From QHXM01 sp032160705 (GTDB lineage: Bacteria; Acidobacteriota; Blastocatellia; Pyrinomonadales; Pyrinomonadaceae), in assembly GCA_032160705.1 (NCBI GenBank), contig JAVHVE010000022.1, forward strand, positions 56,710 to 120,709: 64,000 nucleotides of DNA, read 5' to 3'. The position numbers were made by a program, and so were the translations under genes. Under the pieces are notes generated by a model. The model worked only from the letters and a program-made list of their open reading frames with translations, did no database searches and was not told the DNA's origin. Shown here piece by piece: positions 17,426 to 27,309 of the stretch. Each line of letters opens with the position of its first letter. Position 1 is the stretch's first letter.

Positions 17426-19603
17426 CTATGGGACTATGGTGATTTTAGCCATGTTGCTAGTCGAGCCGCGCAGCGTCACGCTCAGCAACAAAGTGCCCGG
17501 TAGCAATTCATCCGGCAGTCTCACTATGATGGATGAAGCATTGCTCACTCCCGGCACCGTCCCAACACTCTCGACAAGTAGTGGAACTCCCTGCGCTTGC
17601 ACTGAGAGTCCCGACAAATCGCTGCCGAGGTTACTGGTAAACAACATCACACGCGTGTGGCGATCCGCGCTGAAGTTAAAAAGCCCGGTCACGGAGAATG
17701 GCCCTCGACTCTGTGTCACTGAATCGAATGCGACGGCGACGGGGTCGTTTATAGTCCCCTCTTCGATAAATAATTTTGGTGCCACGACAAGCGTTGGCGA
17801 TGTAACGGTAGCTGTGAGTGTGAAGTTTGCCCCGCCCGGTCCATAGTTAGCTATGGCGATGTAATAAGTTCCAGATGCAAGGGCAGGCATACTCGTTGGA
17901 GCAAGAGTTATTGATTCACTCCCGGTAGGGCCATCTGATCTGACATCATCAACAATGATAGTGCCAGAGAGAGCGACGGGCGAATTGCGCCGAACATGCA
18001 AGTCAACGTCAGGATTGCCCGAGAGATTAATGGTCAACTGAGTCGCGCCGCTCGGAACTTGAATAGCATATTGCGTCTGACTTAAGGTAAACCCACCAGA
18101 AGGTGGAGCGTCAACAGTGCTGCTCGTTGACTGACCAGACGTTAAGTTAATGATTGTCGGAGGCGGAGGGGCAGGTGCAGGCGAGCTGATGCCAACCACC
18201 TGATACCCCATGAAATCCAGAGTCCGTTTGTCATTATCGGTAATCGTATAATGCTGAGTAGCGGCGATGGTTGGGTCCATTATGCCAAAATACGTTCCAC
18301 CATTCTCATCAGCTCTCCAGTGGCTCGATTGATGTTTGTCGCCTAATTTACCGTCCGGCCCGCCTGTTGATAGTCCAGGCTGCGGTAAATTCGTACCTAG
18401 AAACTCTACTTGGAGGTCTGTGTTTGAAGTTCCGACCGTCAGAGTACGCGCAAGCGTGGAGAAGTTTGTAAGGGATGGCGCAGACGATGGCTTAAATCGG
18501 AAGACATCCCAGGGACTCGCCACATAAGCCTGCCTGCTTGGACCGTTCGGCGAAGATAAAGTTATCTGTCCCATTCCTGCCGCCGACATGAAGCCAAGTA
18601 CGTGTCCGATCTCATGTGTAACAACAGAATCGAAGTCTGTCTGGTGAGCCGTAACTCCATCGCTCGGATCAAAGTCGAAGGTAAAACTTGAATTAAAGCC
18701 TATAGAAGGTTGCTCTACACTTGAGGCATCACTCCTAGCATCCGGCGCACGGAAACCCAAGGCACGAGCTAACGATCTATCAATTATTATATCTGTGACA
18801 TTAGAAGTGCTAAGGTCAGTAGGAAGTGCGGTAGCTTTGACTAGCTCAGCGTAAAGTGCTGTTTCGTCAGGATTGGATTTTCCAGAATTCAAAGCTTGGC
18901 TAAGCTGTTGAAAGCTAATAACAGGCACGCTTCCGCCATCCGTTGAACCGAGCGTGTTGGGCGAATCCCAGGCATCTCCAAACCGTGTCGTGCCGTAGTC
19001 AACATCAATGATAATGGTAATTGGCGTCTGGATAATCGCTTCCCAATGATTTGCAGCCCTAATAAAAGCGTTTTTAGCGGCAGGATTAGCCTCAAGCTGT
19101 GCCGTCGCGCGAAGAATAATCGTTAATCCCGCTGAAGCCTCCAATGCCGTCGAAGTGCCCGGGGCGGTTTCACCCCCCTGACCTTCCGAATCTATATTTT
19201 GAGAGCCGGAGTCTGTTGATTCATCAGGAGAAATGTACCCTCTTCGCAAAGGCTTGAAAATTTCCGGGTGATTGATTGGATGCAGTTTTTGATTGGGGTT
19301 GCGCTGATTCATCCGTCGCATTTCCGCAGGAGTAGCGTTGCGGCAGACAGTTTGCCCGTTCACTTGGTTAATGATGAATCCAGAACCTTCAGTAGTCTCT
19401 TCTATAGAATTGCTTGATTCCGCCAAGAGAGGCAGCACGAAACCGCCTCCCGGCTGGCCTTGGTGAGCTAAGACGCCGAAACTAAGCGATGAAGAGCACA
19501 GCAAAGCGACCAAGCCAAATGCCAGAATTTTGTGCAAGCAAGGAAAGAAGAAGATATTTTTCGGGCGACCGGGGGTAGAACGAAACAGGGGAAACCGCGA
19601 CAT
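17426..19603 (-). CDS. Secreted zinc metalloprotease (NF038122-type) with pre-peptidase domain
   Basis: 725 residues. A long N-terminal region with a hydrophobic segment at about 27-46 (ILAFGLVALLCSSSLSFGVL) suggests export. The metzincin motif HEIGHVLGF lies at residues 330-338 (H330, E331, H334 as zinc ligands and catalytic Glu); DKHQSSHW further on may supply the third ligand, and GIMDPT resembles the Met-turn. A Pro-rich linker (SSPAPAPPPP) leads to a PPC-like beta domain at about 495-590 (QVPSGATQLTINLSGNPDVD). The last about 120 residues are another beta domain of unknown type. AGGAG precedes the ATG at 19603. It is divergent from the Wzt-like gene and not obviously part of glycan synthesis. 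Confidence 0.85.
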   Translation of the reverse strand: MSRFPLFRSTPGRPKNIFFFPCLHKILAFGLVALLCSSSLSFGVLAHQGQPGGGFVLPLLAESSNSIEETTEGSGFIINQVNGQTVCRNATPAEMRRMNQRNPNQKLHPINHPEIFKPLRRGYISPDESTDSGSQNIDSEGQGGETAPGTSTALEASAGLTIILRATAQLEANPAAKNAFIRAANHWEAIIQTPITIIIDVDYGTTRFGDAWDSPNTLGSTDGGSVPVISFQQLSQALNSGKSNPDETALYAELVKATALPTDLSTSNVTDIIIDRSLARALGFRAPDARSDASSVEQPSIGFNSSFTFDFDPSDGVTAHQTDFDSVVTHEIGHVLGFMSAAGMGQITLSSPNGPSRQAYVASPWDVFRFKPSSAPSLTNFSTLARTLTVGTSNTDLQVEFLGTNLPQPGLSTGGPDGKLGDKHQSSHWRADENGGTYFGIMDPTIAATQHYTITDNDKRTLDFMGYQVVGISSPAPAPPPPTIINLTSGQSTSSTVDAPPSGGFTLSQTQYAIQVPSGATQLTINLSGNPDVDLHVRRNSPVALSGTIIVDDVRSDGPTGSESITLAPTSMPALASGTYYIAIANYGPGGANFTLTATVTSPTLVVAPKLFIEEGTINDPVAVAFDSVTQSRGPFSVTGLFNFSADRHTRVMLFTSNLGSDLSGLSVQAQGVPLLVESVGTVPGVSNASSIIVRLPDELLPGTLLLSVTLRGSTSNMAKITIVP

Positions 19604-19952
19604 CTATGCTCTCCTGAGAAATTGCTAAAAATGAGCGCACGCCTCAATATCTAAGGGAGGAATAAAAGGCCGCGCCTGAATCTATCGAACTGTTATTTAA
19701 AGAACCAATGGCCAGGAATTATATTTAACGTCTGGTGGGGGCGGCAAACTCTCTTCTGATGCCACGTTTAGCATAGAAGATGTATTCAAAATAACATTTT
19801 TTTACAGATAAATACTAGCCCTATTATTCCACTCTTTTCAGGCAGACGCATAAAGGCAACCGGCTCAGATAGCTGATGATTAATTCGCGTGTATCCTGCT
19901 GTGCTGAAATGATATTCGACATTCTCCTCCAACCTTCATTATCATAAGTCCT
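19604..19952. other. Divergent intergenic region, AT-rich
   Basis: 349 bp between the starts of the metalloprotease (minus) and the Wzt-like ATPase (plus), so promoters for both should lie here. It is AT-rich with a T-run near 19795-19803. I see no convincing RNA gene, hairpin or reading frame with a good ribosome binding site. Confidence 0.5.
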
Positions 19953-21266
19953 ATGAACACCGTTCTCAGCGTCGAAAATGTCTCCAAGCAGTACCGCATC
20001 TACGAGCGACCGGCAGATCGCTTGAAAGAGACGCTGACGCGCGGTCGCTGGAAGCAGCACACGGAGTTTTGGGCGTTGCGCGATGTCTCGTTCGAGCTGG
20101 AAAAGGGTACGACAACCGGCATCATCGGCCCTAACGGGTGCGGAAAATCAACGCTGCTCCAGATTATCGCAGGCACGCTCGAACCGACGCACGGCAGCGT
20201 TCAGCATGAGGGACGCATCGCCGCCTTGCTCGAACTGGGCGCAGGCTTCAACCCGGAATTCACAGGTATTGAAAACATCTTTATGAACGCCGCGCTGATG
20301 GGCTTTTCGCGCACCGAAACCGAAAGCTTGCTGCCTGAGATTGAGCGCTTCGCGGAGATCGGCGCGTTTATTCATCAGCCCGTCAAGACCTATTCGAGCG
20401 GCATGTACGTTCGTCTGGCTTTCGCCGCCGCCGTTAGCGTGACGCCACAAATCTTGATTATTGACGAAGCCCTGGCGGTCGGCGACGCCGTTTTCCAGCA
20501 CCGCTGCATGCGCCGCATCAGGGAGATGCAGGAAAGCGGCATGACGATTCTCTTCGTCTCACATGATCCGGGCGCAATCCGCGCCCTCTGCTCGCGCGCC
20601 GTTTTGCTGCACGCCGGACGAATGGAAGCGATTGGTAACCCGACGGATGTTCTCAACCGCTATCAGAAATTGATAATGGCGCGCGAAGACGCTTACGAAT
20701 CAGAACAGCAACAAGAGACGGGCGCGACGGATGAAGCCGGAAGCGTTGAAGAAGAAGAGGACACAGCTTCGCCGCTTCGCTACACTTATCGACACGGCGA
20801 TGGAAGCGCGGAGATTTTGCGCGTCGAACTGCTGGACACGGCGCACCGCCCTGTGGAATTGGTGGAGAGCGGTGAAGCAGTTCTGCTGCGGCTGCGCTTA
20901 CGCTTCGACGCGGACGAGGAAGCCCCGGTTTGCGGCTTTCTCTTGCGCAATCGTCACGGCATTCACCTCTACGGCACTAACACGGAATTGCAGCGAGTGA
21001 ATTTCGGCCCCGTCCAGCGTGGCGAGATCGTCGAAGTAACCTTCGCCTTCGATTGCTGGTTAGCGCCCGACACTTACTCTGTCACCGTCGCCGCACATAG
21101 CTGTGACGGCATCAGCTTTGATTGGCTTGACGGTACGCTCTTTTTTCGCGTGATGAGCGCCATCGCGATGGAAGGCGTCGCAAATCTCAACGCCAGCGCG
21201 ATGGCGCGCTCGCTCGGAATTGGCGCGTCTCGATTGAAAACGGAAACGATAAAATCATTGGGATAA
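19953..21266 (+). CDS. ABC transporter ATPase for polysaccharide export (Wzt-like)
   Basis: 437 residues, an ATPase with an extended C-terminal domain. Walker A is GPNGCGKST (residues 59-67), the signature is TYSSGMYVRLAF and Walker B is ILIIDEALAVGD, followed by LFVSHDPGAIRAL (H-loop). A charged linker (about 240-265, EEEEDTASP) joins a beta-sandwich domain (about 270-405, AEILRVELLDTAHRPVELVE, FDCWLAPDTYSVTVAAHSC) matching Wzt_C, which binds the terminal modification of O-antigen chains. With the permease at 3003 it would form a Wzm-Wzt exporter; the two are unusually far apart. The membrane protein at 21276 follows 9 bp later. Confidence 0.93.
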   Translation: MNTVLSVENVSKQYRIYERPADRLKETLTRGRWKQHTEFWALRDVSFELEKGTTTGIIGPNGCGKSTLLQIIAGTLEPTHGSVQHEGRIAALLELGAGFNPEFTGIENIFMNAALMGFSRTETESLLPEIERFAEIGAFIHQPVKTYSSGMYVRLAFAAAVSVTPQILIIDEALAVGDAVFQHRCMRRIREMQESGMTILFVSHDPGAIRALCSRAVLLHAGRMEAIGNPTDVLNRYQKLIMAREDAYESEQQQETGATDEAGSVEEEEDTASPLRYTYRHGDGSAEILRVELLDTAHRPVELVESGEAVLLRLRLRFDADEEAPVCGFLLRNRHGIHLYGTNTELQRVNFGPVQRGEIVEVTFAFDCWLAPDTYSVTVAAHSCDGISFDWLDGTLFFRVMSAIAMEGVANLNASAMARSLGIGASRLKTETIKSLG

Positions 21267-21275
21267 GCGACCACT

Positions 21276-22379
21276 ATGGAGCAGCTATCTTCAACCCATG
21301 AAATCTTAGGCGTGGGCAACGAAAAACTAAAGCTCAGCAGGAGACTGCTCTTTAAGCGTTACTTCCTTCTTTCATTATTAATATCCACCTGGGTGCCCAT
21401 CGCCTTTTTTATTCTCCTCGCCCCGCCGGGGACTGCTGGGAGCGGCAGCCTGGCAGGCATCAAAAGTATTTTTCTGTTCTTAGGGACAGCGCATGTCCCG
21501 ACTACGTTATTTTTTTATACCGACAGAGAGTTTTCCGGGATCATCAGGAATCACAGGCTCAGATACATCTATACCCCGATTTTCTTAACCGTCACGACCG
21601 GACTGGTGTTCGCCCTCGCGAGCCATACCGCTCAAGCCTTTCTCCTGCTCGCTTACTGGTCATGGCAGGCGTTCCACTACGGACGCCAAAACATCGGTAT
21701 CTATGCGTTCGCGTCTATCGCGCAAACGGGAAGAGCGCCGCAGAAGGCAGAGAAGCTGGCAATTGATCTGGGGACTATCCTGGGGATTCTGGGAACCTTT
21801 AAGATACTCGGAACAGCGGTTGCTCCGGGCTACCTGCACGGTACTTTTAACCATCTCTACCAGTTCGGGTATGTTGCTTTCGTCGGAGTTTTTGTCTTCA
21901 GCCTGGCAGTTTATTTGAAATATTACCGGGACACGACTATCTTCAAAACGGTTTTCTTCTTCACCTCTGTCTTCTTCTTCTATCCTGTTTTCCTCTCGAC
22001 TGACGAAAATATAGCATTCCTCAGCTATGCCATTGCGCATGGTCTGCAATACATCATCTTCATGACAGTGATTTCAACGACCGCCCGACAGGACGATCAA
22101 CCTGCACGGGTCGCTTACAGGAGCATTTGGAAACTCCTGATTTTCCTGCTGGTGGTAGGATTCGCGTTCTGGCGCGTCAGTGATTTGAAGCAGATCGAGA
22201 TGGTCAGCGGCAATCGGTTCTACACGATGGTGGCTGATTTCCTTCTGGGCGCGGTTCTGGGAGCGACGATGTCGCACTTCGTTGTTGATGCCGGCGCGTG
22301 GAAGTTAAGTATGGCGCGGCAGCGGGACTACATCACAAAAAGATTCAATTTTATCTTTGACAAAGAAACGCGGGCGTAA
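21276..22379 (+). CDS. Polytopic membrane protein with buried histidines
   Basis: 367 residues with about nine hydrophobic segments and no family I can name. Histidines recur in or near membrane segments: FLGTAHVPTTLFFYTDREF (about 70-88), YWSWQAFHYGRQNIGIYAF (about 128-146), LSYAIAHGLQYIIFMTV (about 250-266) and GATMSHFVVDAGAWKLSMAR (about 335-354). Such a pattern is often seen in metal-dependent membrane enzymes. It starts 9 bp after the Wzt-like gene, so the two are probably cotranscribed and it may modify the lipid or glycan being exported. The function is unknown; this is inference from the motif pattern and context. Confidence 0.7.
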   Translation: MEQLSSTHEILGVGNEKLKLSRRLLFKRYFLLSLLISTWVPIAFFILLAPPGTAGSGSLAGIKSIFLFLGTAHVPTTLFFYTDREFSGIIRNHRLRYIYTPIFLTVTTGLVFALASHTAQAFLLLAYWSWQAFHYGRQNIGIYAFASIAQTGRAPQKAEKLAIDLGTILGILGTFKILGTAVAPGYLHGTFNHLYQFGYVAFVGVFVFSLAVYLKYYRDTTIFKTVFFFTSVFFFYPVFLSTDENIAFLSYAIAHGLQYIIFMTVISTTARQDDQPARVAYRSIWKLLIFLLVVGFAFWRVSDLKQIEMVSGNRFYTMVADFLLGAVLGATMSHFVVDAGAWKLSMARQRDYITKRFNFIFDKETRA

Positions 22380-22395
22380 GATGGACACCGAGTTT

Positions 22396-23556
22396 TCAGA
22401 TCGCTGCAACCTGTCGTTTCTCTTGTTCAAGAACTTTGCGATAAACATCCAGAGTCGCGGAAGCTGTTCTTTCCCAGGAAAATTGCGCGGCGTGTTGCAA
22501 TCCAGCCGACGAGCGATGATCCCGCTCACTGGAATCTTCAAGGAGACGAATCATACTTTGCGCTAGTTCGCGAAAATCTGTTGGCGAGACGAGGCAGGAA
22601 GCTGTTCCGACCGTCTCGATAATGCTGGGAATGCGGCTCGTGATAACAGGCGCGCCGCACGCCATTGCTTCCAGAGGCGGCAAGCCGAAGCCTTCGTACA
22701 GAGAAGGATAGACAAACATTCTGCACGACGAGTAAAGGGCACGCAGGTCATCGTCGGAAACGTACCCCGTGAAGCGCACACGTTCTCCTATCTCTGCGCT
22801 CTTTAAGTAAGAGAATAGCTCGCCGGTGAGCCACCCTTCCTTTCCGGCAATCACCAGTTGCGGGCGTAAACGCGTGGTGCGGAGGATTTCGTCAAACGCG
22901 CGAGCGAGGGAGAGCAGATTCTTTCGCGGCTCTATAGTTCCGACGAACAATATAAACTCATCCTCGATCTTGAGCCGTCGGCGCACCTCTGCGGTTTCTG
23001 CGAGCGGCACTTGTCGAAAAGAGCGGCGCGCAGCTTCCGGTATCGCAACCACCTTTTCAGGGCGGCTTCCTAAATGTTCAAGGACTTCACGCCGCACGCT
23101 TTCCGAAGGCGTGATAATCATCGTGGCCGTGCGCGCCATCACTGGCAATCGCCAGCGAGCGCGCCGCACCAAATGTTTCTCATGCGTTTCAGGGTACAGC
23201 AATAAGGAGAGATCGTGAATGGTCAGAATTGTCGGGCAACTCTTCCACAGCGGCACGTTATAATTAGTGCCGTGAAAAAGGGAGAACGAAGCTTGCTTGA
23301 GGTAAAGAGGTAACCCGATAGACCACCAGCGCCGACGACGAAGCTGATCTACCTTGGCCTCGGTGACGCGCAGATTCGGCGGTAATGCTTGTTCAGATTC
23401 ATCGCCATACGCTGAGGCGACGTAAGGAAATGGTGAGACTAGATCAAACTCATCTTCGAGAGCCAGGCAGGCGAGCGAGCGCGCCAACTCAAAAGTGTAG
23501 TGCCCAACACCCGTCTTGATCTCGCCAAGCGGGATGCCATCGAGTCCAATACGCAT
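22396..23556 (-). CDS. Family 4 glycosyltransferase
   Basis: 386 residues, complete GT-B enzyme. MRIGLDGIPLGEIKTGVGHY gives the acceptor-domain glycine loop (a D-G-x-P-x(4)-TGVG pattern common in mannosyltransferases). EFILFVGTIEPRKNLLSLAR opens the donor domain, and MFVYPSLYEGFGLPPLEAMA contains E-x7-E. It converges on the membrane protein gene with 16 bp between stops and is the right end of the polysaccharide locus. Confidence 0.92.
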   Translation of the reverse strand: MRIGLDGIPLGEIKTGVGHYTFELARSLACLALEDEFDLVSPFPYVASAYGDESEQALPPNLRVTEAKVDQLRRRRWWSIGLPLYLKQASFSLFHGTNYNVPLWKSCPTILTIHDLSLLLYPETHEKHLVRRARWRLPVMARTATMIITPSESVRREVLEHLGSRPEKVVAIPEAARRSFRQVPLAETAEVRRRLKIEDEFILFVGTIEPRKNLLSLARAFDEILRTTRLRPQLVIAGKEGWLTGELFSYLKSAEIGERVRFTGYVSDDDLRALYSSCRMFVYPSLYEGFGLPPLEAMACGAPVITSRIPSIIETVGTASCLVSPTDFRELAQSMIRLLEDSSERDHRSSAGLQHAAQFSWERTASATLDVYRKVLEQEKRQVAAI

Positions 23557-23594
23557 TCATCAAGGAGCTACGAAATTAGAGGCGAAAAAACATT

Positions 23595-23624
23595 GAGGCT
23601 GGCCATCTACTAATGGCCAGCCTC
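23595..23624 (-). terminator. Rho-independent terminator of the DUF4214 gene
   Basis: GAGGCTGGCCAT (23595-23606) and ATGGCCAGCCTC (23613-23624) form a perfect 12-bp stem with a six-base loop. On the minus strand the stem is followed within four bases by six T residues (complement of 23585-23590). It lies 75 bp past the stop of the secreted DUF4214 gene. Confidence 0.85.
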
Positions 23625-23698
23625 TGATGCAGGAGATTGCTGTTAACATCCGGTGATTCTTTTTCAGCTTTCACTAATCTTCGGATGTCACGCGCAAC

Positions 23699-24649
23699 TT
23701 AAAACCTATTGATGTACTCAGGCGACTCTATGAAACCACGAACGATGAAGTTCTCCGTTAAGTCTGGAGTAAGCACGGCCTCCAACTGCTTGTAGCGGTT
23801 GTTATGGAAGACATACCCGTTGAGGTCTGGGTCGCGACGCTGAAATCCGAAATATTCCATCGTGACAAACGCCTGCTTGTAGAACTTGGCGATTACTTCC
23901 GGCCTCTCCACAATCTCGCGTAACACCTGAGCGCGCGTCTTGCGCGAAGCATCCAGGTCGGCAACCAGAGCGCTTTGATTCGCTATCGCCACGCCCGCCT
24001 TATTGAGCAGCGCTTGCACGAATGCCGCATTCGTCATACTGCCAGGATACAGTGCTTGAATCTCAGCACGTTGCAGCCAGGCCACGGTCAGAGCGTCCTT
24101 TTTGGCATTGACTACGGCCAGGTCATCATTAGGGTCGGAGATGCTCTGCACGTCCGCCATGAACTCACTATAGTGCGGGCGCTCAAAAGTGTTCTTGGAC
24201 GGGTCGGCCAATTCAGCGTCCGTCGATGGCCTCTGACCAAGAGAGACCATGTAGAGGTTCATCACGAATGAGCCTTTTCGCTGAAACTCCGGTGAGCGAA
24301 AGAAGTTGGCTGCCAGCGCGCCGCGCGTGTACTTGATGCACTCGACATCGCTCGGATTACATCCGTTGAGGATGTCCAGGTAGAACTTAAGTCCGGCAGC
24401 TTCCGGGAAACGTCTCAAAAAATCAAGATATTGCTGTTGAATAAAGAAATCGTAGTCGGCAATCGTGATCGGGGTGGTCGTGCCGGGACGAAGTCGCAAC
24501 GGCTTGACTTTAATATTTCCATAGAAAAGCTCTGAAGGCAGGCCGGGAGATTCCGTGACAATCTTCAATGTAGGGGGAGGATCACTCTGGCCGAGAGCGT
24601 TAACAGCAATGAGGGCCGTTATAAAAAGTGTGGCCACAAATTTCTTCAT
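23699..24649 (-). CDS. Secreted DUF4214-domain protein
   Basis: 316 residues. The N-terminus MKKFVATLFITALIAVNALG is a signal peptide with a probable cleavage site near residue 20. A DUF4214-type segment at about 65-95 (DYDFFIQQQYLDFLRRFPEA) is followed by helical regions with FVMNLYMVSLGQRPSTDAEL and a second similar unit near 265-290 (VTMEYFGFQRRDPDLNGYVF). DUF4214 is seen in bacterial extracellular proteins of unsettled function. The same domain type occurs in two methyltransferases of the neighbouring locus (10639 and 15377). It has its own terminator. Confidence 0.82.
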   Translation of the reverse strand: MKKFVATLFITALIAVNALGQSDPPPTLKIVTESPGLPSELFYGNIKVKPLRLRPGTTTPITIADYDFFIQQQYLDFLRRFPEAAGLKFYLDILNGCNPSDVECIKYTRGALAANFFRSPEFQRKGSFVMNLYMVSLGQRPSTDAELADPSKNTFERPHYSEFMADVQSISDPNDDLAVVNAKKDALTVAWLQRAEIQALYPGSMTNAAFVQALLNKAGVAIANQSALVADLDASRKTRAQVLREIVERPEVIAKFYKQAFVTMEYFGFQRRDPDLNGYVFHNNRYKQLEAVLTPDLTENFIVRGFIESPEYINRF

Positions 24650-24936
24650 ATGATTGAACTCCGATATGTGTCGTTAGCTATTAGCTCGGTAAGGGTCGGG
24701 GACTAGGCGCACCGTGCAGTACGCTCCACTCAAAATATACTTTCCATCCCCGGTTTTGTCAACAATGTTTGCCGTCGGAAGAGGGTTCATCCATTTTCCG
24801 CAGAGATAGATGCACTTCTTAAGTAGAGGAGTTGCCCAAATTAACCCTTCTACTGAGGAATGCATGAGCACTTAAAGAATGCTGTCTCTCAAAAAACTTT
24901 TCAGCAAAAACAGTTTCGCCGGGCGCACGGACACCG

Positions 24937-27309
24937 TTAATTAATCCTGATCCGCGGTGCTGTGTCTGCCGGGCGACTGGTAAAAGTCTGTCCGCCGGTT
25001 GTAATGGTGACGATAACGGTCACGTCGCCTGCTCCGGCTAAGGACGCGGGCAGCGTCACGATTATCTGATCTGTGCCGGGTGTATCGGTCGGCATAATCA
25101 CTATGGGACTGGTGGCGGCGGTAGCAGTACCAACAATATCAGTTGTTCCGATACGAACCGTGACCTGAGTTGGATCAGTTATCCTACGGACGCCCGTCAA
25201 AAGGAAGCTCAGCTTGGTCGCCGCCCCACTCGTCGTCACGCTAAATGGCTCCTGGGTTTGCGTTGTCGCGTTCACAGCGCTGGCGCGATTAGTGCCGAAG
25301 ATTGTGATGACCGTGAAAAGGTCAGGCTGCGCTGGCAGAATCTGGATCGTTGTGCGAATCGTCGTTCCGTTGTTATTGATGACAACGGGATACGTGCTGG
25401 TTCCCGTTGTGGCCGCGAGTCCGGGCGGCACGACGAACTGGATTTCCCCCGAACTGACAAAGAAGAGACCGGCTGCCGCATTGTTGATCGAGACGGAGAC
25501 GCCGTTGAGTTCGATGGGCAGAGAAGGACGACGAGTTGATTCCGATGCGCTGTCCGCCATCTGGGATGAAGGAGCGAGCGCAGTGGCGGAACGGATTTTA
25601 GCGAGCATGCCCGCCGAAAGCCCCGCAACGGCAGGCGCAGTCGGACTGGCAACTACAGCCCGGTCGGTCGCCCCCGTAACGAACGAAACTGTTGCGCCCG
25701 CTGCATCTGTTCCCTGTCGGCTCAGGAGATAGAAGGCTTCTGAGAGGCCGTCAGGATTGAGACCGCCCAGCTCCGTAGCGCCCATGCTGAAGGCAATGCG
25801 TTCCTGCGTGTTGCTGGCAAATGGCTGGATAGACGGGCCGGGAAAGAACGACGGAGCCGGAATATTAGTCAATCGCGTAAACGTGGTCGGCGCGGCAACA
25901 GGCGCAGCGAAAATCTGTGTAGCTCCGCCCGGATTTAAACCTTCGGCAGTCGTGGCTGGAACTCCCCCAGCGGTCGTGAAATTCAGACCCGATGAAAAAA
26001 TTATCGTTGCGGGTTGAAGCGAAGCGTTGTAATCGGTGAAGGTCGGAAAGCGAAACGCGGAGGAATTCGACGCGCGCGGCCCGACCTGCGTAAAGCTGTT
26101 GCCTGCGACGTTGTAGATAAAGACCGTCGTGTTTGCCTTGATGGAATTGTCGCCCGAAAGGTCTGCCAGAGATTCCAGTGCGATGAGATTTCCGTCGCGG
26201 CTCAGGCGTCGTCCCGGAGAGAGGAAATTCACGCCGACACCGGAAAACGGCGGAGTCGTGCGCGTCACCTGGCGCGTGACGGCGGAAGCGGCAGTTCCTG
26301 AATCAAAGCTGCCGAGATAAACCTCCGCGTTCCCATCCGCATTGTTGGTCGAACCACCCGCTGAAATATTCGCGTTCGAGATGAAAGCCACGACCGAGCC
26401 ATCGCCCGAAAGCGACGGGTTCTCGTTGAAAATGAAGCTGGGAGCGGTCGTGCTGCCCGTGACTGTTAGTTGCGACATCGCCGCAGGTAGTCTTCTGTAC
26501 ATGAAAATTTCCGGGTTACCGTCCTGATTGCTCGTGCCCACCAGGTTGCGCGTGGAGACGAAAGCGAGGACAGATGCATTATCGCTAACGGCGGCGTCGC
26601 GGTTATCGAACGCGACGAAGGGCGTGGCTGCCGCCTGTGTCGTGGATGCAGCCCGACCGGGTACTGGCGGACGGCTCGCCGCTGTGTTGGTTACCTGGGT
26701 GAAAATGCCGCCTCCGACTGTCGTCAGGTCAACGAACGGTGATGGGTCTGCGCCGTTTGATAAAACCACAGGCATAGTTGCCGGAATGAAGTAGAGGAAA
26801 ATCTCCTGGTTGCCGTCGGCCACGAGGGCAGCCGAGTTGGCGTCGCCATCGAAGTTGTCGGGCGTGGAGGCGTTCGAGTTGAAAGCGAGCCAGCGACCGT
26901 TGTTGCTGATCGTCGGCTTATTATTGCTGACCTCGACCTTGATGTTGCTAAAGTCGTTTGACGTCGCCGCTGTGGTGAAATCAATCGCCGGCTTCGAGGT
27001 GTCAACGCGCGCACTCGTCGTATTGGTAATTTGAAAGATGCGCCGCTGCGCGTAATCCAGGAGAAAGATTTCGCGGTTTCCGTCGGCGTTGTTGCGTGCG
27101 GTAGTCTTCTCTGTCGCGATGTCACCGGTTGATTCGATGACGACGAAGCGCCCGTTGCCGCTGATGTCTCCGGCAAACGATTCGCGGCTAGAGTTGGTAA
27201 TCTGCGTGACGAAGGGGTCAGGCGTCGTCTGGGCATGAATGGTGGCGGACGCGCCGACCAGCAAGACCAAGAGAGCGGCAGCGCACGACAAACGAAAAGC
27301 TTGCTTCAC
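24937..27309 (-). CDS. Secreted beta-propeller protein (PD40/TolB-like repeats, TIGR03437 C-terminus)
   Basis: 790 residues. It starts at a GTG (27309) preceded by GGAGG eight bases upstream. The first 26 residues are a signal peptide ending at about AQ. Repeated blocks of the kind GNGRFVVIESTGDIA, NNGRWLAFNSNA, NASVLAFVSTRNLVG and GDGSVVAFISNANIS, each followed by DGNxEIF, are PD40-type propeller blades over about residues 35-540. The C-terminal about 180 residues contain ELNGVSVSINNAAAGLFFVS and GEIQFVVPPGLA, matching the TIGR03437 type common in Acidobacteriota. It is probably extracellular or outer-surface bound. The ligand is unknown. Confidence 0.85.
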   Translation of the reverse strand: MKQAFRLSCAAALLVLLVGASATIHAQTTPDPFVTQITNSSRESFAGDISGNGRFVVIESTGDIATEKTTARNNADGNREIFLLDYAQRRIFQITNTTSARVDTSKPAIDFTTAATSNDFSNIKVEVSNNKPTISNNGRWLAFNSNASTPDNFDGDANSAALVADGNQEIFLYFIPATMPVVLSNGADPSPFVDLTTVGGGIFTQVTNTAASRPPVPGRAASTTQAAATPFVAFDNRDAAVSDNASVLAFVSTRNLVGTSNQDGNPEIFMYRRLPAAMSQLTVTGSTTAPSFIFNENPSLSGDGSVVAFISNANISAGGSTNNADGNAEVYLGSFDSGTAASAVTRQVTRTTPPFSGVGVNFLSPGRRLSRDGNLIALESLADLSGDNSIKANTTVFIYNVAGNSFTQVGPRASNSSAFRFPTFTDYNASLQPATIIFSSGLNFTTAGGVPATTAEGLNPGGATQIFAAPVAAPTTFTRLTNIPAPSFFPGPSIQPFASNTQERIAFSMGATELGGLNPDGLSEAFYLLSRQGTDAAGATVSFVTGATDRAVVASPTAPAVAGLSAGMLAKIRSATALAPSSQMADSASESTRRPSLPIELNGVSVSINNAAAGLFFVSSGEIQFVVPPGLAATTGTSTYPVVINNNGTTIRTTIQILPAQPDLFTVITIFGTNRASAVNATTQTQEPFSVTTSGAATKLSFLLTGVRRITDPTQVTVRIGTTDIVGTATAATSPIVIMPTDTPGTDQIIVTLPASLAGAGDVTVIVTITTGGQTFTSRPADTAPRIRIN

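Noticed and set aside
24674..24871. 65-residue minus-strand frame between two secreted-protein genes
   Set aside because: No ribosome binding site and no recognisable sequence; treated as chance.
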